From the NCBI GenBank assembly GCA_002728135.1, contig PBVE01000010.1, positions 47,075-111,074 of the forward strand: DNA of 64,000 bases, written 5' to 3'. The notes beneath the pieces were generated by a model, which was not told where the DNA came from, ran no database searches, and saw nothing but the letters and a program-made list of their open reading frames with translations. Position numbers and translations under genes: made by a program. The stretch comes from Rhodospirillaceae bacterium (GTDB taxonomy: Bacteria; Pseudomonadota; Alphaproteobacteria; UBA828). Position 1 is the stretch's first letter. The number at the start of each line of letters is the position of its first letter. Shown here in pieces: positions 27,320 through 36,915 of the stretch.

Positions 27320-28222
27320 CTAATTTGTTTGTATAAGTCTTGCGGCTCCGCGTACACCACTAGCGGGGCCATGTTTAGCCTTTACTATTTGTGTGTTCAA
27401 ATTATCGATTGCTAATAGTACTTGAATTTTTTTAGGAACGTTATTGTATATGCTGTTTATTTGTGAAAGGCCACCTCCTAGCACAATGATATCAGGGTCA
27501 AATAATTTTACCACCATGGCAAGTGCTTCTGCTAGTCTTTGATGATAAGTATCTAAAGCACTTTTTGCTATAATTTCTCCACTAGAATATTCCTCAATAA
27601 TCTGAGGAACATCAATTAAATTTCCAGATAAGGACTCGTAAATTTTTTGTAGTCCTCTCCCAGACAAGAAGGTTTCAATGCAGCCATATTCGCCACAAGT
27701 ACATTTTATTTTAGGTAAAATAGTATTTTTCCATTGAGGAAAGGGTATATGTCCCCACTCTCCAGAAAGACTATTGATCCCAGTTATTAAGCGATTATTT
27801 ATTGAAAGGCCACCACCAACTCCTGTTCCTAAAATTACACCAAAAACAACATTAGATCCAGCTGCTGCACCATCATAAGCCTCTGAAGCAGTGAAACAGT
27901 TTGCATCGTTAGCAATATAAATATGTTCTTGATGCAATAGTTTTTTTATGTCTGATTTAAGTGGCTTGCATGTTAGCCAAGGCAGGTTTATAGCACGTTT
28001 AATTGATCCATTTGGATTAATATTACCTGCTAAACTGATACCTATACCTTTTTCTTTTATACCAGTTTTTTTCCTTAATTGTTCTACAATTGTAATTAAT
28101 TCTCTAAGAAACTGATCATAATTTTTTGGAACAAATGTTGAAATAGTTTTTAAATTATTCCCCTCACTACTAAGTGAAATAGCAGCTATCTTCGTGCCCC
28201 CTATATCAATGCCAATCATCAT
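27320..28222 (-). CDS. nagK: ROK-family sugar kinase, probable N-acetylglucosamine kinase
   Basis: This kinase phosphorylates N-acetylglucosamine at C6 using ATP. The phosphate-1 loop is MMIGIDIGGTKIAAISL. The ROK zinc site is CTCGEYGCIETFLSGRGL, with CxCGxxGCxE intact, and GTGVGGGLSINN forms the catalytic region next to the Asp in IANDANCFTASEA. The length (300 aa) is usual. It overlaps nagA by 4 bases, so the pair converts GlcNAc to GlcNAc-6-phosphate and then to glucosamine-6-phosphate. No nagB deaminase is next to it. Chitin debris or recycled peptidoglycan is the likely source. Confidence 0.87.
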   Translation of the reverse strand: MMIGIDIGGTKIAAISLSSEGNNLKTISTFVPKNYDQFLRELITIVEQLRKKTGIKEKGIGISLAGNINPNGSIKRAINLPWLTCKPLKSDIKKLLHQEHIYIANDANCFTASEAYDGAAAGSNVVFGVILGTGVGGGLSINNRLITGINSLSGEWGHIPFPQWKNTILPKIKCTCGEYGCIETFLSGRGLQKIYESLSGNLIDVPQIIEEYSSGEIIAKSALDTYHQRLAEALAMVVKLFDPDIIVLGGGLSQINSIYNNVPKKIQVLLAIDNLNTQIVKAKHGPASGVRGAARLIQTN

Positions 28223-29376
28223 TTTAGATATTTATCTGAACAGATTTTTTTTCCAGATATCCAGATATTTTGAGGGTATAAGGATTCATCCAATACTACA
28301 AGGTCAGCAATATAACCAGACTTTATTAACCCTCTGCGATTATCTTCACCTATAGCTTTAGCAGGGTATGTAGACGCCATTCTTAAAGCCTCACTGATTG
28401 GTATTCCTATCTTTTTAACGCAATATCTTACTGCTGAATCTAGGGAGCTCAATGAACCTGCAAGCTTGTTTTTAGAAGTAATGCATCTCCCATTTTTGAT
28501 AAAGAGTGTTTGACCACAGGCTGTAAATATTTTCATATTCGACTTTCCTGTAGGTGCCATAGAGTCACTTATAAGAATTAATTTTCCCGGAGGTTTGGCA
28601 CGTACAGCAGTTAAAAAGGCAGCATCATGAACATGATTCCCATCAGCAATAATGCTACACCAAAGATTATCATTAGCTAAGGCAGCACCTACTGTTCCTG
28701 GTGATCTTGCTGTCATTTGTGACATTGCATTATATAAATGTGTGACCCCTCTTAACCCTGCTTTCTCTGCATTTGATAATTCGTTTATATTTGCTGATGT
28801 ATGACCAGCCGCAACAATTATTCCTACGGAAGTTAGGTGTTCTATTTGCTTATCTGAAATAACTTCTGGAGCAAGGGTAACTATGGTTTTACCAAACTTG
28901 CTCGGTATCAAATGGGAAGCTAAATCATTGTTAAATTCCTTAATGTACTTAATTTCATGGATGCCTGCATTATTTGAGTTCAAAAAAGGGCCTTCATAAT
29001 GAATACCTAAGACACCTGGGATGTTATTAATTGCTTTATCAACCGCACCAGAAGCTCTAATCATATTTTCTAGAGGCCCTGTGATAAGAGTAGGAAGAAA
29101 TCCTGTGACTCCAAATTTTGCCTGGGCCTCAGCAATAGCAGATATACACTTTAAAGTTGGTAATTCACTAAACATGAACCCACCCGCTCCATTCACTTGG
29201 AGGTCAATAAAGCCCGGTGCGATAAGGCCTGGAGATATTTTCTCAACTTTGATACCTTTAGGTAAATCATCTAATGGTATTACTGCGTCAATCCTCCCTT
29301 TATCATTTATAATGATTGCGTGTTTTGTAAGTTCTCTATATCCAGTATATATGGTATTAGCAGTGAGAGCTTGCAT
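28219..29376 (-). CDS. nagA: N-acetylglucosamine-6-phosphate deacetylase
   Basis: This amidohydrolase removes acetate from GlcNAc-6-phosphate. The metal and catalytic residues are visible: Glu in HYEGPFLN, His in VAAGHTSAN, His in VTHLYNAMS and the catalytic Asp in LISDSMAPTG. PGFIDLQVNGAGGFMF near the N-terminus is the amidohydrolase entry motif. The length (385 aa) is typical. It is the first gene of a two-gene operon with nagK, coupled by an ATGA-type 4-base overlap. The product feeds either glycolysis or cell-wall precursor synthesis. Confidence 0.93.
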   Translation of the reverse strand: MQALTANTIYTGYRELTKHAIIINDKGRIDAVIPLDDLPKGIKVEKISPGLIAPGFIDLQVNGAGGFMFSELPTLKCISAIAEAQAKFGVTGFLPTLITGPLENMIRASGAVDKAINNIPGVLGIHYEGPFLNSNNAGIHEIKYIKEFNNDLASHLIPSKFGKTIVTLAPEVISDKQIEHLTSVGIIVAAGHTSANINELSNAEKAGLRGVTHLYNAMSQMTARSPGTVGAALANDNLWCSIIADGNHVHDAAFLTAVRAKPPGKLILISDSMAPTGKSNMKIFTACGQTLFIKNGRCITSKNKLAGSLSSLDSAVRYCVKKIGIPISEALRMASTYPAKAIGEDNRRGLIKSGYIADLVVLDESLYPQNIWISGKKICSDKYLK

Positions 29377-29417
29377 TGTTTATATCCCTATTCTGAGAAT
29401 CTATAATCTCCTAACAT

Positions 29418-29816
29418 CTAGGAAGTCTTTATAGGAATTTTATCGGATAGTTTGTCTATCCACCTTAGAACACGTTTTTTATTTACACCAAAATCATATT
29501 TTCCATATTTAGCTTTACTGAATATTGCTACTGAACTTGAATATTCATCAATTGTAATTGCTTGAATCCAAATTAAGTCTGGAAACTTGAAAATCAGACT
29601 TTTTTGGCAGAGCTGTAATTTACCCTCAGATATATTATTTTTAAGGGTGACTGTCCTTGGTTCATCATTAGCAATCTTGGATAAAGTTTCAATGATATAG
29701 TTCCATTTTCCCTCATATATTGGTGTGCTATAATGTGAAGTGTTCATCCCCCAGTCTCTTGGAGCGGAAAAAAAACTGTTAGATTGGCTAAAGTGTTTAA
29801 GGTGTTCTAGGTTCAT
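29418..29816 (-). CDS. DUF1499 family protein
   Basis: This 132-residue protein has the C-terminal pattern of DUF1499: a beta-rich core ending in VAIFSKAKYGKYDFGVNKKRVLRWIDKL, where the family shows S-x(5)-G-x-x-D-x-G-V-N-x-x-R. There is no signal peptide or membrane segment; many DUF1499 proteins have one, so this form is short and cytosolic or N-terminally trimmed. No biochemical function is known for the family. It lies 41 bases upstream of nagA on the same strand and may be co-transcribed, but a link to amino-sugar use is not established. Confidence 0.68.
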   Translation of the reverse strand: MNLEHLKHFSQSNSFFSAPRDWGMNTSHYSTPIYEGKWNYIIETLSKIANDEPRTVTLKNNISEGKLQLCQKSLIFKFPDLIWIQAITIDEYSSSVAIFSKAKYGKYDFGVNKKRVLRWIDKLSDKIPIKTS

Positions 29817-30042
29817 AATAAAGATACAATCATATTAAAAGGTTACTAAAAATTAACACTAGAGTATAAATTATAAAGTATAGATATTTAGTTGTTGGTA
29901 ATTATTTTCAATAGGTTAAAGCCCTGTCTGGATTCCCTTATCAATAATTTTTACAGATGTGGAATATAAACATTAGCAGCCTGCTTATATTAGATATAGG
30001 CATAACTTATCTGAATGCTGTAAAGAAAAGCAGAACTGAAAT

Positions 30043-31128
30043 ATGAGAAATGAAAATTTGATTAATGAATATAGGAAACTTATTAAATCAGAAGAGATTA
30101 AATTTGACCCTGTTCAAGAAGCAGTTATATATGAACTAGAGAAATTAGCTCAAAAATTAGTAAAGCCAACCCATCGCAGGTTTTTTTTTCGCCGTACATC
30201 TCCTAAACAAATACAAGGTATATATTTATGGGGTGATGTTGGACGTGGAAAAACCATGTTAATGGATTTATTTTATAATGTTATTCCTTTGTCTAATAAA
30301 CGCCGCGTACACTATCATAAATTCATGCAAGAATTTCATCGTCAAATTAATTTAGCACGTATATCTGGCAGTAATGATTTAGATCCTCTTGAAAAAATAG
30401 TTTCCAGAATTTCAGGAGAGGTGAAGTTATTATGTTTTGACGAATTTCAAGTTACAGATATTGGCGATGCCATGATTCTTGGAAGATTATTCAAAGAATT
30501 TTTTTCATGGGGTATAGTGCCAGTAATAACCTCTAATAGAGCACCGGACTCTCTATATGATGGTGGAGTTAATCGAGATCGGTTTATCCCATTCATTAAA
30601 ATTGTTAAGTCTCAGATGTCTGTGATAGAGTTGGATGGCGGTAATGATTATCGCCAGCTCTTCCTGCGTGAAAATGAACTATATTTAACACCATTAAATA
30701 CCAGTACATCGCAAAAAATGAAGGAAGCATTTCTTCAACTTACTGGAGGAGGTGAGCTAGAGCCTGTAGAATTAAGTATTATGGGAAGAAAGTTAATTGT
30801 TCCAAAAGCCTCTAAAGGCGTTGCATGGATGACATTTGATGACCTATGCCGTAAGGCAATTGGTGCAGCTGAATATATAGCACTCTCTGAAGAATTCCAT
30901 ACTTTCTTAATTGAAGAAGTTCCATGTATGGGGCCAGATCAAAGGAATGAAGCAAAGCGATTTATATCTTTAATTGACATATTATATGAAAGCCGTGCAT
31001 CAATAATTCTTTCTGCGCAGGTACCCCCTTCAAAATTATACACTGATGGTAATGGAAAATTCGAATTTAAGAGAACAGCTTCTCGACTATTAGAGATGCA
31101 ATCTAAAGAATATCTTATTAGTAAATAA
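30043..31128 (+). CDS. zapE: Cell division ATPase ZapE (AFG1 family)
   Basis: This is an AAA-type ATPase of the AFG1/LACE1 family, linked in bacteria to the Z ring and in mitochondria to respiratory complex quality control. The Walker A motif is GDVGRGKTMLMD, Walker B is LLCFDEFQVTD, and PVITSNRAPDSLYDGGVNRDRFIPFI is highly conserved. The length (361 aa) is usual. The ATG at 30043 has only a weak Shine-Dalgarno. The 226-base spacer to the divergent DUF1499 gene is AT-rich and holds no other recognisable feature. In alphaproteobacteria zapE often precedes mdh, which is not the case here. Confidence 0.92.
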   Translation: MRNENLINEYRKLIKSEEIKFDPVQEAVIYELEKLAQKLVKPTHRRFFFRRTSPKQIQGIYLWGDVGRGKTMLMDLFYNVIPLSNKRRVHYHKFMQEFHRQINLARISGSNDLDPLEKIVSRISGEVKLLCFDEFQVTDIGDAMILGRLFKEFFSWGIVPVITSNRAPDSLYDGGVNRDRFIPFIKIVKSQMSVIELDGGNDYRQLFLRENELYLTPLNTSTSQKMKEAFLQLTGGGELEPVELSIMGRKLIVPKASKGVAWMTFDDLCRKAIGAAEYIALSEEFHTFLIEEVPCMGPDQRNEAKRFISLIDILYESRASIILSAQVPPSKLYTDGNGKFEFKRTASRLLEMQSKEYLISK

Positions 31129-31198
31129 GTGATTATGTATTAACCTTAAAAAAATAATCTATTTAATTATAAAACCTTACAATATTGAAAGGATATGT

Positions 31199-32071
31199 AT
31201 GTTTGATGGTTTTACTAACCTTTGCATTAAAGCAAACGGAATAAATATCAATGTTATGAAAGGTGGAAGGGGTCCTGCGATCTTAATGCTGCATGGTTAT
31301 CCGCAAACCCATTTCATGTGGCATAAGGTTGCACCAATATTAGCTCAACATTTTACAGTTATTTTAACTGATTTGAGGGGATACGGTGATTCAGATAAAC
31401 CAATATCCGATCCTAACCATCAAACATACAGCAAAAGAACTAGTGGAAAAGATCAATTCGAAGTAATGCAAGAATTAGGCTACGAAAGTTTTGCAATTGT
31501 CGGGCATGACCGAGGTGGACGTGTTGGACATAGGATGGCTATTGATTATTCTAAATATATAACTCGGTTAGCTGTATTAGATATTGTTCCAACACTTTTT
31601 GCATTTGAACAAACAGACATGGAAAAGGCCATGGGATATTTCCATTGGTTCTTTCTTGCTCAGAAGTCTGATATGCCAGAACATTTGATTGGTTTTGATC
31701 CAAAATATTTCCTACAGTGGTGTTTGAAGAGTTGGGGCGGGTCTTTAAACTATTTCTCTTCTGAAGCTCTTGCTGAGTATGAGCGCTGTTTCTCAAATCC
31801 TGATATGATAAAAGCAAGTTGTGAGGACTATCGTGCAGCTTCTTCCATAGACTTAGAAGATGATAAACTTGATTCTCATAATAAAATAAATTGTCCAGTT
31901 CTAGCTTTATGGGGCAGAAATAGTGCCATAAATAAATGGTATGATGTTCTGGAAGTATGGAGGGATAGGGCTATAGATGTTACTGGAGGAAGCATCGACT
32001 CAAGGCACTTCTTAGCAGAAGAAAAACCTGAGGAAGTTGCTCGGGCATTATTCTTCTTTCTTAGAGTCTAG
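31199..32071 (+). CDS. Alpha/beta hydrolase, fluoroacetate dehalogenase-like
   Basis: This 290-residue alpha/beta hydrolase carries the residue set I recall for fluoroacetate dehalogenases: nucleophile Asp104 with Arg105 and Arg108 in GHDRGGR, Asp128 in LDIVPT, the halide-binding His149-Trp150 in FHWFFLAQ and Tyr211 in CEDYRA, and the general base His270 in SRHFLAEE. The order and spacing match the Rhodopseudomonas enzyme, in which the equivalent residues are D110, R111, R114, D134, H155, W156, Y219 and H280. It would hydrolyse fluoroacetate or related haloacids to hydroxy acids. Some members of this group are broader haloacid or epoxide hydrolases, so the substrate needs testing. AAAGGA lies 6 bases before the start at 31199. 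The gene converges on the DUF882 gene with a 7-base gap. Confidence 0.82.
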   Translation: MFDGFTNLCIKANGININVMKGGRGPAILMLHGYPQTHFMWHKVAPILAQHFTVILTDLRGYGDSDKPISDPNHQTYSKRTSGKDQFEVMQELGYESFAIVGHDRGGRVGHRMAIDYSKYITRLAVLDIVPTLFAFEQTDMEKAMGYFHWFFLAQKSDMPEHLIGFDPKYFLQWCLKSWGGSLNYFSSEALAEYERCFSNPDMIKASCEDYRAASSIDLEDDKLDSHNKINCPVLALWGRNSAINKWYDVLEVWRDRAIDVTGGSIDSRHFLAEEKPEEVARALFFFLRV

Positions 32072-32078
32072 TTTTTAT

Positions 32079-32678
32079 TCACGATTTTATCCAGGTTCTT
32101 GATGGGCCAACATCGATGTGAACAAAATCTGATTCTTTATAGTAGCCAACTCCCCCAAGTTCTAATTTTTTTCCAGCTATGAATAATTCTTTTGTGCTTA
32201 TTTTTGGGTGACGTATATCGATAGCCATTCCGATTGTATGAAGACTATTAATCGATACTCCTTCACTGTTTCCAGCAAGCCATGAATTAGTCCTTGTCGA
32301 TCTAAAACCAGAGATTACATCAAATTCTGCATCTGCATCTAAAAAGGTGGCAATTTTTATAAGATGATCTGGAAGTTGATAAAATATTTCACCAACTTCG
32401 CCTGTACGCCAGTCGCGTAAAAGATTATTTATTGTCTGAAGGGCTTTATTTATATATTTTCCATCTTGCCAATAGACAACTGATATTTTTTCATTAGTCC
32501 AAAGGTTCCTTAATTTGATCTTTCGCTCTTTATTTGCCCAATAACCAGCATTTGTAGTTTGAATTCCATAGGTTAAAAAAACCACTGCCGATAGTGCAGA
32601 GAACTTAAGAAATCGGCGACGATTTTCTTTCTTTTTCGCCGATAGAATTTTGTGAGGGGTTGTATCGCATTTTATCAT
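32079..32678 (-). CDS. Tat-exported DUF882 protein (YcbK-like, M15 peptidase fold)
   Basis: The N-terminus holds a twin-arginine signal, NRRRFLKFSALSAVVFLTYG, with a probable cleavage site after TTNA near residue 44, so the folded protein is exported to the periplasm. The mature part matches DUF882/YcbK, a family with the fold of zinc D-Ala-D-Ala carboxypeptidases. Candidate metal ligands are His and Asp in HTIGMAIDI and His in DFVHIDVG; SGFRSTRTN is also typical. The likely role is trimming or binding peptidoglycan peptides. The length (199 aa) is normal. Confidence 0.85.
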   Translation of the reverse strand: MIKCDTTPHKILSAKKKENRRRFLKFSALSAVVFLTYGIQTTNAGYWANKERKIKLRNLWTNEKISVVYWQDGKYINKALQTINNLLRDWRTGEVGEIFYQLPDHLIKIATFLDADAEFDVISGFRSTRTNSWLAGNSEGVSINSLHTIGMAIDIRHPKISTKELFIAGKKLELGGVGYYKESDFVHIDVGPSRTWIKS

Positions 32679-32807
32679 TTAATAATAATATATATTACTG
32701 AAAGACTGTTTCGTCCAGCTTAACACTACTTATTAGCAGAATTTACCTTCGCGATTATCAAATAAATATGTTAATTCATAATTTTAATATCAATCTGGAG
32801 ATATAAA

Positions 32808-34142
32808 TTGTCTGATTTTGACCTCTTAGTGCTGGGTGCTGGCTCTGGTGGCGTTGCATGTGCGCGTAGAGCAGCTAGTTATGGTGCTAAGGTAGCTATA
32901 ATAGAACAAGCTGAGATAGGTGGGACTTGCGTTCATAGAGGGTGTATACCGAAAAAGTTTTTATTATATGCTTCTCATTTTGCTCATGATTTTTCTGATT
33001 CCCGAGGATATGGTTGGCAGGTTGAAGACCCAGTTTTTAACTGGCCAGAGCTAATTACTAATAAATCTAATGAATTAAGACGCTTAGAAGGAATCTATAA
33101 GAAATTATTGACGGACTCTGGAGTAAGAATTTTCCAAGGACGTGGCCAATTTAAAACTACTAATAGTGTTGAAGTTAATTCAGAAATTTTGTCAGCTGAT
33201 AAAATCTTAATAGCAACTGGGGGATGGCCCGACATGCCTAATATTGATGGTATTCATCTTGCTATAAATTCCAATGATGTTTTTGATCTTCCCAAAAAGC
33301 CAGATAGGATAATTATTATTGGTGGTGGTTATATCGCATGTGAGCTTGCCACTATCTTTAACGGTCTGGGTAGTAAGGTTGTTCAGTTATACCGTTCTGA
33401 GATGATCTTGCGAGGATTTGATGATGAAGTGCGTAATTTTATTTACGAACATATGATAAGCGATGGATTAGAAATCAGATTGAAAGAAAATGTAGTTAAG
33501 CTATCTAAAACCACAGAAGGTATATGTGTCTTTACTTCAACTGGTGACAAAATATATGCTGATGAGGTTCTTTTTGCGATCGGTCGTAAACCTAACACTC
33601 TAGATTTGGATCTTAAGTGCCTTGGCATTCAGACTAACGAAAAAGGTGCAATTAACGTCAATGAAAATTCTAGCAGCTCAGTTTCTAATATTTATGCAAT
33701 TGGTGATTGTACAGATAAACTTAATCTTACGCCAGTCGCTATACATGAGGGGCGTTGTTTAGCTGAGACATTATTTAACTCAAATCCACAATTGCCTGAC
33801 TATAGAAACGTCCCAACTGCAATTTTTACCCAACCAGAGATAGGAGTAGTTGGTTTGACAGAGCAGCAAGCTAGGAAGGAATACAACGCTATTGATATAT
33901 TTAAAACCAGCTTCAGGCCTTTAAAGCACACTCTTACAGGACGTGAAACAAAAGTATTTATGAAATTGGTAGTTGATCGTGAGAGTGATCGAGTAGTTGG
34001 ATGTCATATGGTTGGAGATGGTTCTAGCGAGATTATTCAGTTACTTGGCATAGCTCTCCAGGCTGGCGCTACAAAGAAACAGTTTGATAAAACTATGGCC
34101 GTTCATCCAACTACAGCTGAAGAATTTGTCACAATGTATTAA
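32808..34142 (+). CDS. gor: Glutathione-disulfide reductase
   Basis: This FAD/NADPH disulfide oxidoreductase regenerates glutathione. The FAD loop is VLGAGSGGVACARRAA, the redox pair is GGTCVHRGCIPKK (more usually CVxxGC), the NADPH loop is IIGGGYIACELA, the second FAD contact is YAIGDCTD, and the C-terminal catalytic His-Glu pair is in AVHPTTAEEF. The length (444 aa) is slightly below the enterobacterial enzyme. The start is a TTG at 32808 with GGAG at 32797-32800; no ATG lies near. It supplies reduced glutathione for the three GST-like proteins and the glutaredoxin in the window. Confidence 0.93.
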   Translation: MSDFDLLVLGAGSGGVACARRAASYGAKVAIIEQAEIGGTCVHRGCIPKKFLLYASHFAHDFSDSRGYGWQVEDPVFNWPELITNKSNELRRLEGIYKKLLTDSGVRIFQGRGQFKTTNSVEVNSEILSADKILIATGGWPDMPNIDGIHLAINSNDVFDLPKKPDRIIIIGGGYIACELATIFNGLGSKVVQLYRSEMILRGFDDEVRNFIYEHMISDGLEIRLKENVVKLSKTTEGICVFTSTGDKIYADEVLFAIGRKPNTLDLDLKCLGIQTNEKGAINVNENSSSSVSNIYAIGDCTDKLNLTPVAIHEGRCLAETLFNSNPQLPDYRNVPTAIFTQPEIGVVGLTEQQARKEYNAIDIFKTSFRPLKHTLTGRETKVFMKLVVDRESDRVVGCHMVGDGSSEIIQLLGIALQAGATKKQFDKTMAVHPTTAEEFVTMY

Positions 34143-34257
34143 TATTTGTTCAGATTTTATAAAATTATCTATGTTCTGTGGATAAAAAAAGCTAAAAACT
34201 AGTAATTTAGCTGTATAGGTTCAAACAGACCAAATTTGTATTATTTAGGAAATTTTT

Positions 34258-35640
34258 ATGATTGGAAATTGGAAACCTGAAGATTGGCGTTCAAAGACTG
34301 TCCTGCAGCAACCTGAATGGACTGATGAGTCTGAATTGGCCTCTGTAGAAGCTGAACTGAAGCAATTACCACCACTTGTTTTTGCTGGTGAGGCTCGAAA
34401 TTTGAAAGAAAGATTAGGAGAGGTCTGCGATGGCCGTGCCTTTTTACTTCAAGGTGGTGACTGTGCAGAGAGTTTTGCGGAATTTCATGCAGATAATATT
34501 AGGGATACTTTTCGTGTACTTCTGCAAATGGCTGTTGTCCTTATATTTGGAGCCAAGAGACCTGTTGTAAAGGTGGGGAGACTAGCTGGGCAGTTTGCAA
34601 AACCTCGATCTGCACCAACAGAAACTATAGATGGTATTGAGCTACCTTCATATAGAGGTGACATGATTAACGAAATGGCATTTGAGGCCAATTCTCGTAG
34701 ACCTAATCCATTAAGACAACTGCGTGTGTACAATCAGTCAGCATGTACATTGAATTTACTTAGGGCTTTTGCTCAGGGTGGCTATGCAAATTTACATGAA
34801 GTGCAAAGTTGGAATATGGGATTTGTTGCTAATTCCCTTCAAGGTGCTAAATACAAAAATTTGGCCTCAAGTTTAACAGAATCTTTACAGTTCATGGCTG
34901 CGTGCGGGATGACATCAAATAATACAACTCAGATAAGAGAAACAGAGTTTTATACTTCACACGAAGCTTTAATACTTGGTTATGAGGAGGCACTAACAAG
35001 AGTAGATTCCACTTCTGGGGATTGGTATGATTGCTCGGCTCATATGCTATGGATCGGCGATCGTACTCGTCAAATTGATGGAGCCCATGTAGAGTTTTTA
35101 AGGGGAATAAATAATCCAATAGGAATCAAAGTTGGACCAAGTATGAATCCTGATGACTTGGTTAGGCTCGTTGAGATTCTTAATCCAGATAATGAGCAAG
35201 GCAGATTAACATTAATTGCAAGGATGGGTGCTGACCAAGTTGAACAAAAACTCTCACCTTTAGTAAAATCAATAAAAGAAGAGGGGTATAAGGTTGTGTG
35301 GGCGTGTGATCCAATGCATGGAAATACGATTAAATCATCAAATGGTTATAAAACCAGACCATTTGATAAAATTTTAGCAGAAGTGAGCAGCTTTTTTGCC
35401 GTCCATGAAGCTGAAGGAACTTATCCTGGTGGGGTTCATTTTGAGATGACGGGCCAAGATGTAACAGAATGTCTTGGCGGGGCTCAAGCTATTACTGAAG
35501 ATGCTTTATCAGATCGTTATCATACACATTGTGATCCTCGATTAAATGCTTCTCAAGCACTTGAACTTGCTTTTCTAATTGCAGAACAGATAAAGAATGA
35601 GATTAAAATTGGTAATTCTGCCGAGAGGGTTGAAAGTTAG
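34258..35640 (+). CDS. aroG: 3-deoxy-7-phosphoheptulonate synthase, class II
   Basis: This enzyme condenses phosphoenolpyruvate and erythrose 4-phosphate in the first step of the shikimate pathway. It is the plant-like class II type: [17 protein letters not shown] at the start, [14 protein letters not shown] with the metal-binding Cys, [16 protein letters not shown] and CDPMHGNT. The length (460 aa) is typical and unlike the 350-aa class I enzymes. It starts a run of plus-strand genes (pncB, nadE, gltX, cysS, trmJ), but a 56-base gap with a 7-bp hairpin separates it from pncB. Confidence 0.93.
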   Translation: MIGNWKPEDWRSKTVLQQPEWTDESELASVEAELKQLPPLVFAGEARNLKERLGEVCDGRAFLLQGGDCAESFAEFHADNIRDTFRVLLQMAVVLIFGAKRPVVKVGRLAGQFAKPRSAPTETIDGIELPSYRGDMINEMAFEANSRRPNPLRQLRVYNQSACTLNLLRAFAQGGYANLHEVQSWNMGFVANSLQGAKYKNLASSLTESLQFMAACGMTSNNTTQIRETEFYTSHEALILGYEEALTRVDSTSGDWYDCSAHMLWIGDRTRQIDGAHVEFLRGINNPIGIKVGPSMNPDDLVRLVEILNPDNEQGRLTLIARMGADQVEQKLSPLVKSIKEEGYKVVWACDPMHGNTIKSSNGYKTRPFDKILAEVSSFFAVHEAEGTYPGGVHFEMTGQDVTECLGGAQAITEDALSDRYHTHCDPRLNASQALELAFLIAEQIKNEIKIGNSAERVES

Positions 35641-35648
35641 TATTGGGT

Positions 35649-35667
35649 AGGTAAGTCTCGCTTACCT
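35649..35667 (+). other. Hairpin between aroG and pncB
   Basis: AGGTAAG (35649-35655), loop TCTCG, CTTACCT (35661-35667) form a perfect 7-bp stem. It starts 8 bases after the aroG stop and lies about 20 bases before the Shine-Dalgarno of pncB. No T-run follows, so it is not a typical terminator; it may stabilise the upstream mRNA end or be fortuitous. Confidence 0.45.
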
Positions 35668-35696
35668 GATTAGGCCTATTAAGAATAAGGGTGATT

Positions 35697-36863
35697 ATGG
35701 TGAAAAGACTGTCACCACGCGGACCAGATATAATAAAGTACACGGATCGTTATTTTGTTAAAACGAGGGAAACTGTTGGTCGTTTTGGTGATAAGGATGT
35801 CACTTATGCGATTTTTATGCGTAGACCTGTTTGCTTTGCTCCAAGGTTAATGCTGAATTGGTTAGATGCTGTTACTACCGAAAGAAATGCAAAAATTTCA
35901 ATTGATACTAGATTTAAGGAAGGAGATTGGGTCGGAGCGGGTGATCCACTCATATACTTATCGGGTTCCTTTCATGCCTTGGTTGATCTAGAAACTCTAT
36001 ATTTGCAGAGACTTGGAGCTGCATGTGTGGCAGCTTATAATGCATATACAATGTGTGCAACAATGCCAAAAGTAGGATTTGTAGCGATGGATGCACGTCA
36101 TTGTGCTGGAACAGAAATGTCAGAGATGATGGCTTATGCTGCCAGTGTTGGTTCTAATGCTGCAAAAAATGAATTAAATGCAAAAGGCTTCATAGGTAGC
36201 ACAAATGATGCTACGTCATCATATTTTGGTAATAATAAAGGTATTGGCACTATGCCGCACGCTTTAGTCGGGTATGCTGGTTCAACATTAAGGGCAGCAG
36301 AGATGTATAATGAGGCTTTTCCTGAAGATGACCTTACAGCTCTGGTAGACTATTACGGAAAAGAGGTGACAGACTCATTGGAGGTATGTGCTAAATTTCT
36401 GAAACTTGCTAATTCTGGTAGGCTTGCGGTCCGTCTAGATACTCATGGTGGAAGATATATTGAAGGCTTAGATATGGCCTCTTCGTACGCTGTATTGGAT
36501 CAACATTGCCCACGTGCTTTACGGGAATATAGAAGTGAAGCAGAGTTACGTTGGTTAGTAGGTACTGGTGTTACTGCTGCTGCAATCTATCATATGCGAG
36601 ACTCACTAGATAATGCAGGTTTTCCGAAAGTACAGATTATTGCATCATCAGGTTTTGGGCCTGAAAAGTGTAGAGTAATGGCGAGTGCGGAAGTGCCAGT
36701 AGATATTATTGGCACGGGTTCATATTTGCCTGAAAATTGGTCAGAAACTTATGCTACGGCAGATATAGTGGCATACGATAGTATTCCAAGTGTTAAGGTT
36801 GGGAGAGAATTTCTTATAAATAAAAGAATTGATCAAGATCAAGATACCCATAAAAATTCCTGA
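35697..36863 (+). CDS. pncB: Nicotinate phosphoribosyltransferase
   Basis: This enzyme converts nicotinate and PRPP to nicotinate mononucleotide in NAD salvage. Recognisable segments are FVKTRETVGRFGDKDVTYAI, DARHCAGTEMSEMMAYAA and the catalytic-His region GTMPHALVGYAGS. The C-terminal half folds as the phosphate-binding barrel (VRLDTHGGRYIEG and VQIIASSGFGPEKC). The length (388 aa) is usual. The ATG at 35697 is preferred to the GTG at 35691, because AAGGG at 35687-35691 would touch the latter. nadE follows 52 bases later; together they cover the salvage entry and final amidation step of NAD synthesis. Confidence 0.88.
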   Translation: MVKRLSPRGPDIIKYTDRYFVKTRETVGRFGDKDVTYAIFMRRPVCFAPRLMLNWLDAVTTERNAKISIDTRFKEGDWVGAGDPLIYLSGSFHALVDLETLYLQRLGAACVAAYNAYTMCATMPKVGFVAMDARHCAGTEMSEMMAYAASVGSNAAKNELNAKGFIGSTNDATSSYFGNNKGIGTMPHALVGYAGSTLRAAEMYNEAFPEDDLTALVDYYGKEVTDSLEVCAKFLKLANSGRLAVRLDTHGGRYIEGLDMASSYAVLDQHCPRALREYRSEAELRWLVGTGVTAAAIYHMRDSLDNAGFPKVQIIASSGFGPEKCRVMASAEVPVDIIGTGSYLPENWSETYATADIVAYDSIPSVKVGREFLINKRIDQDQDTHKNS

Positions 36864-36915
36864 ACATCTGACTTTTATTATCAAAACAATTTAAATCTTA
36901 CTAAGACTTGAGAAA

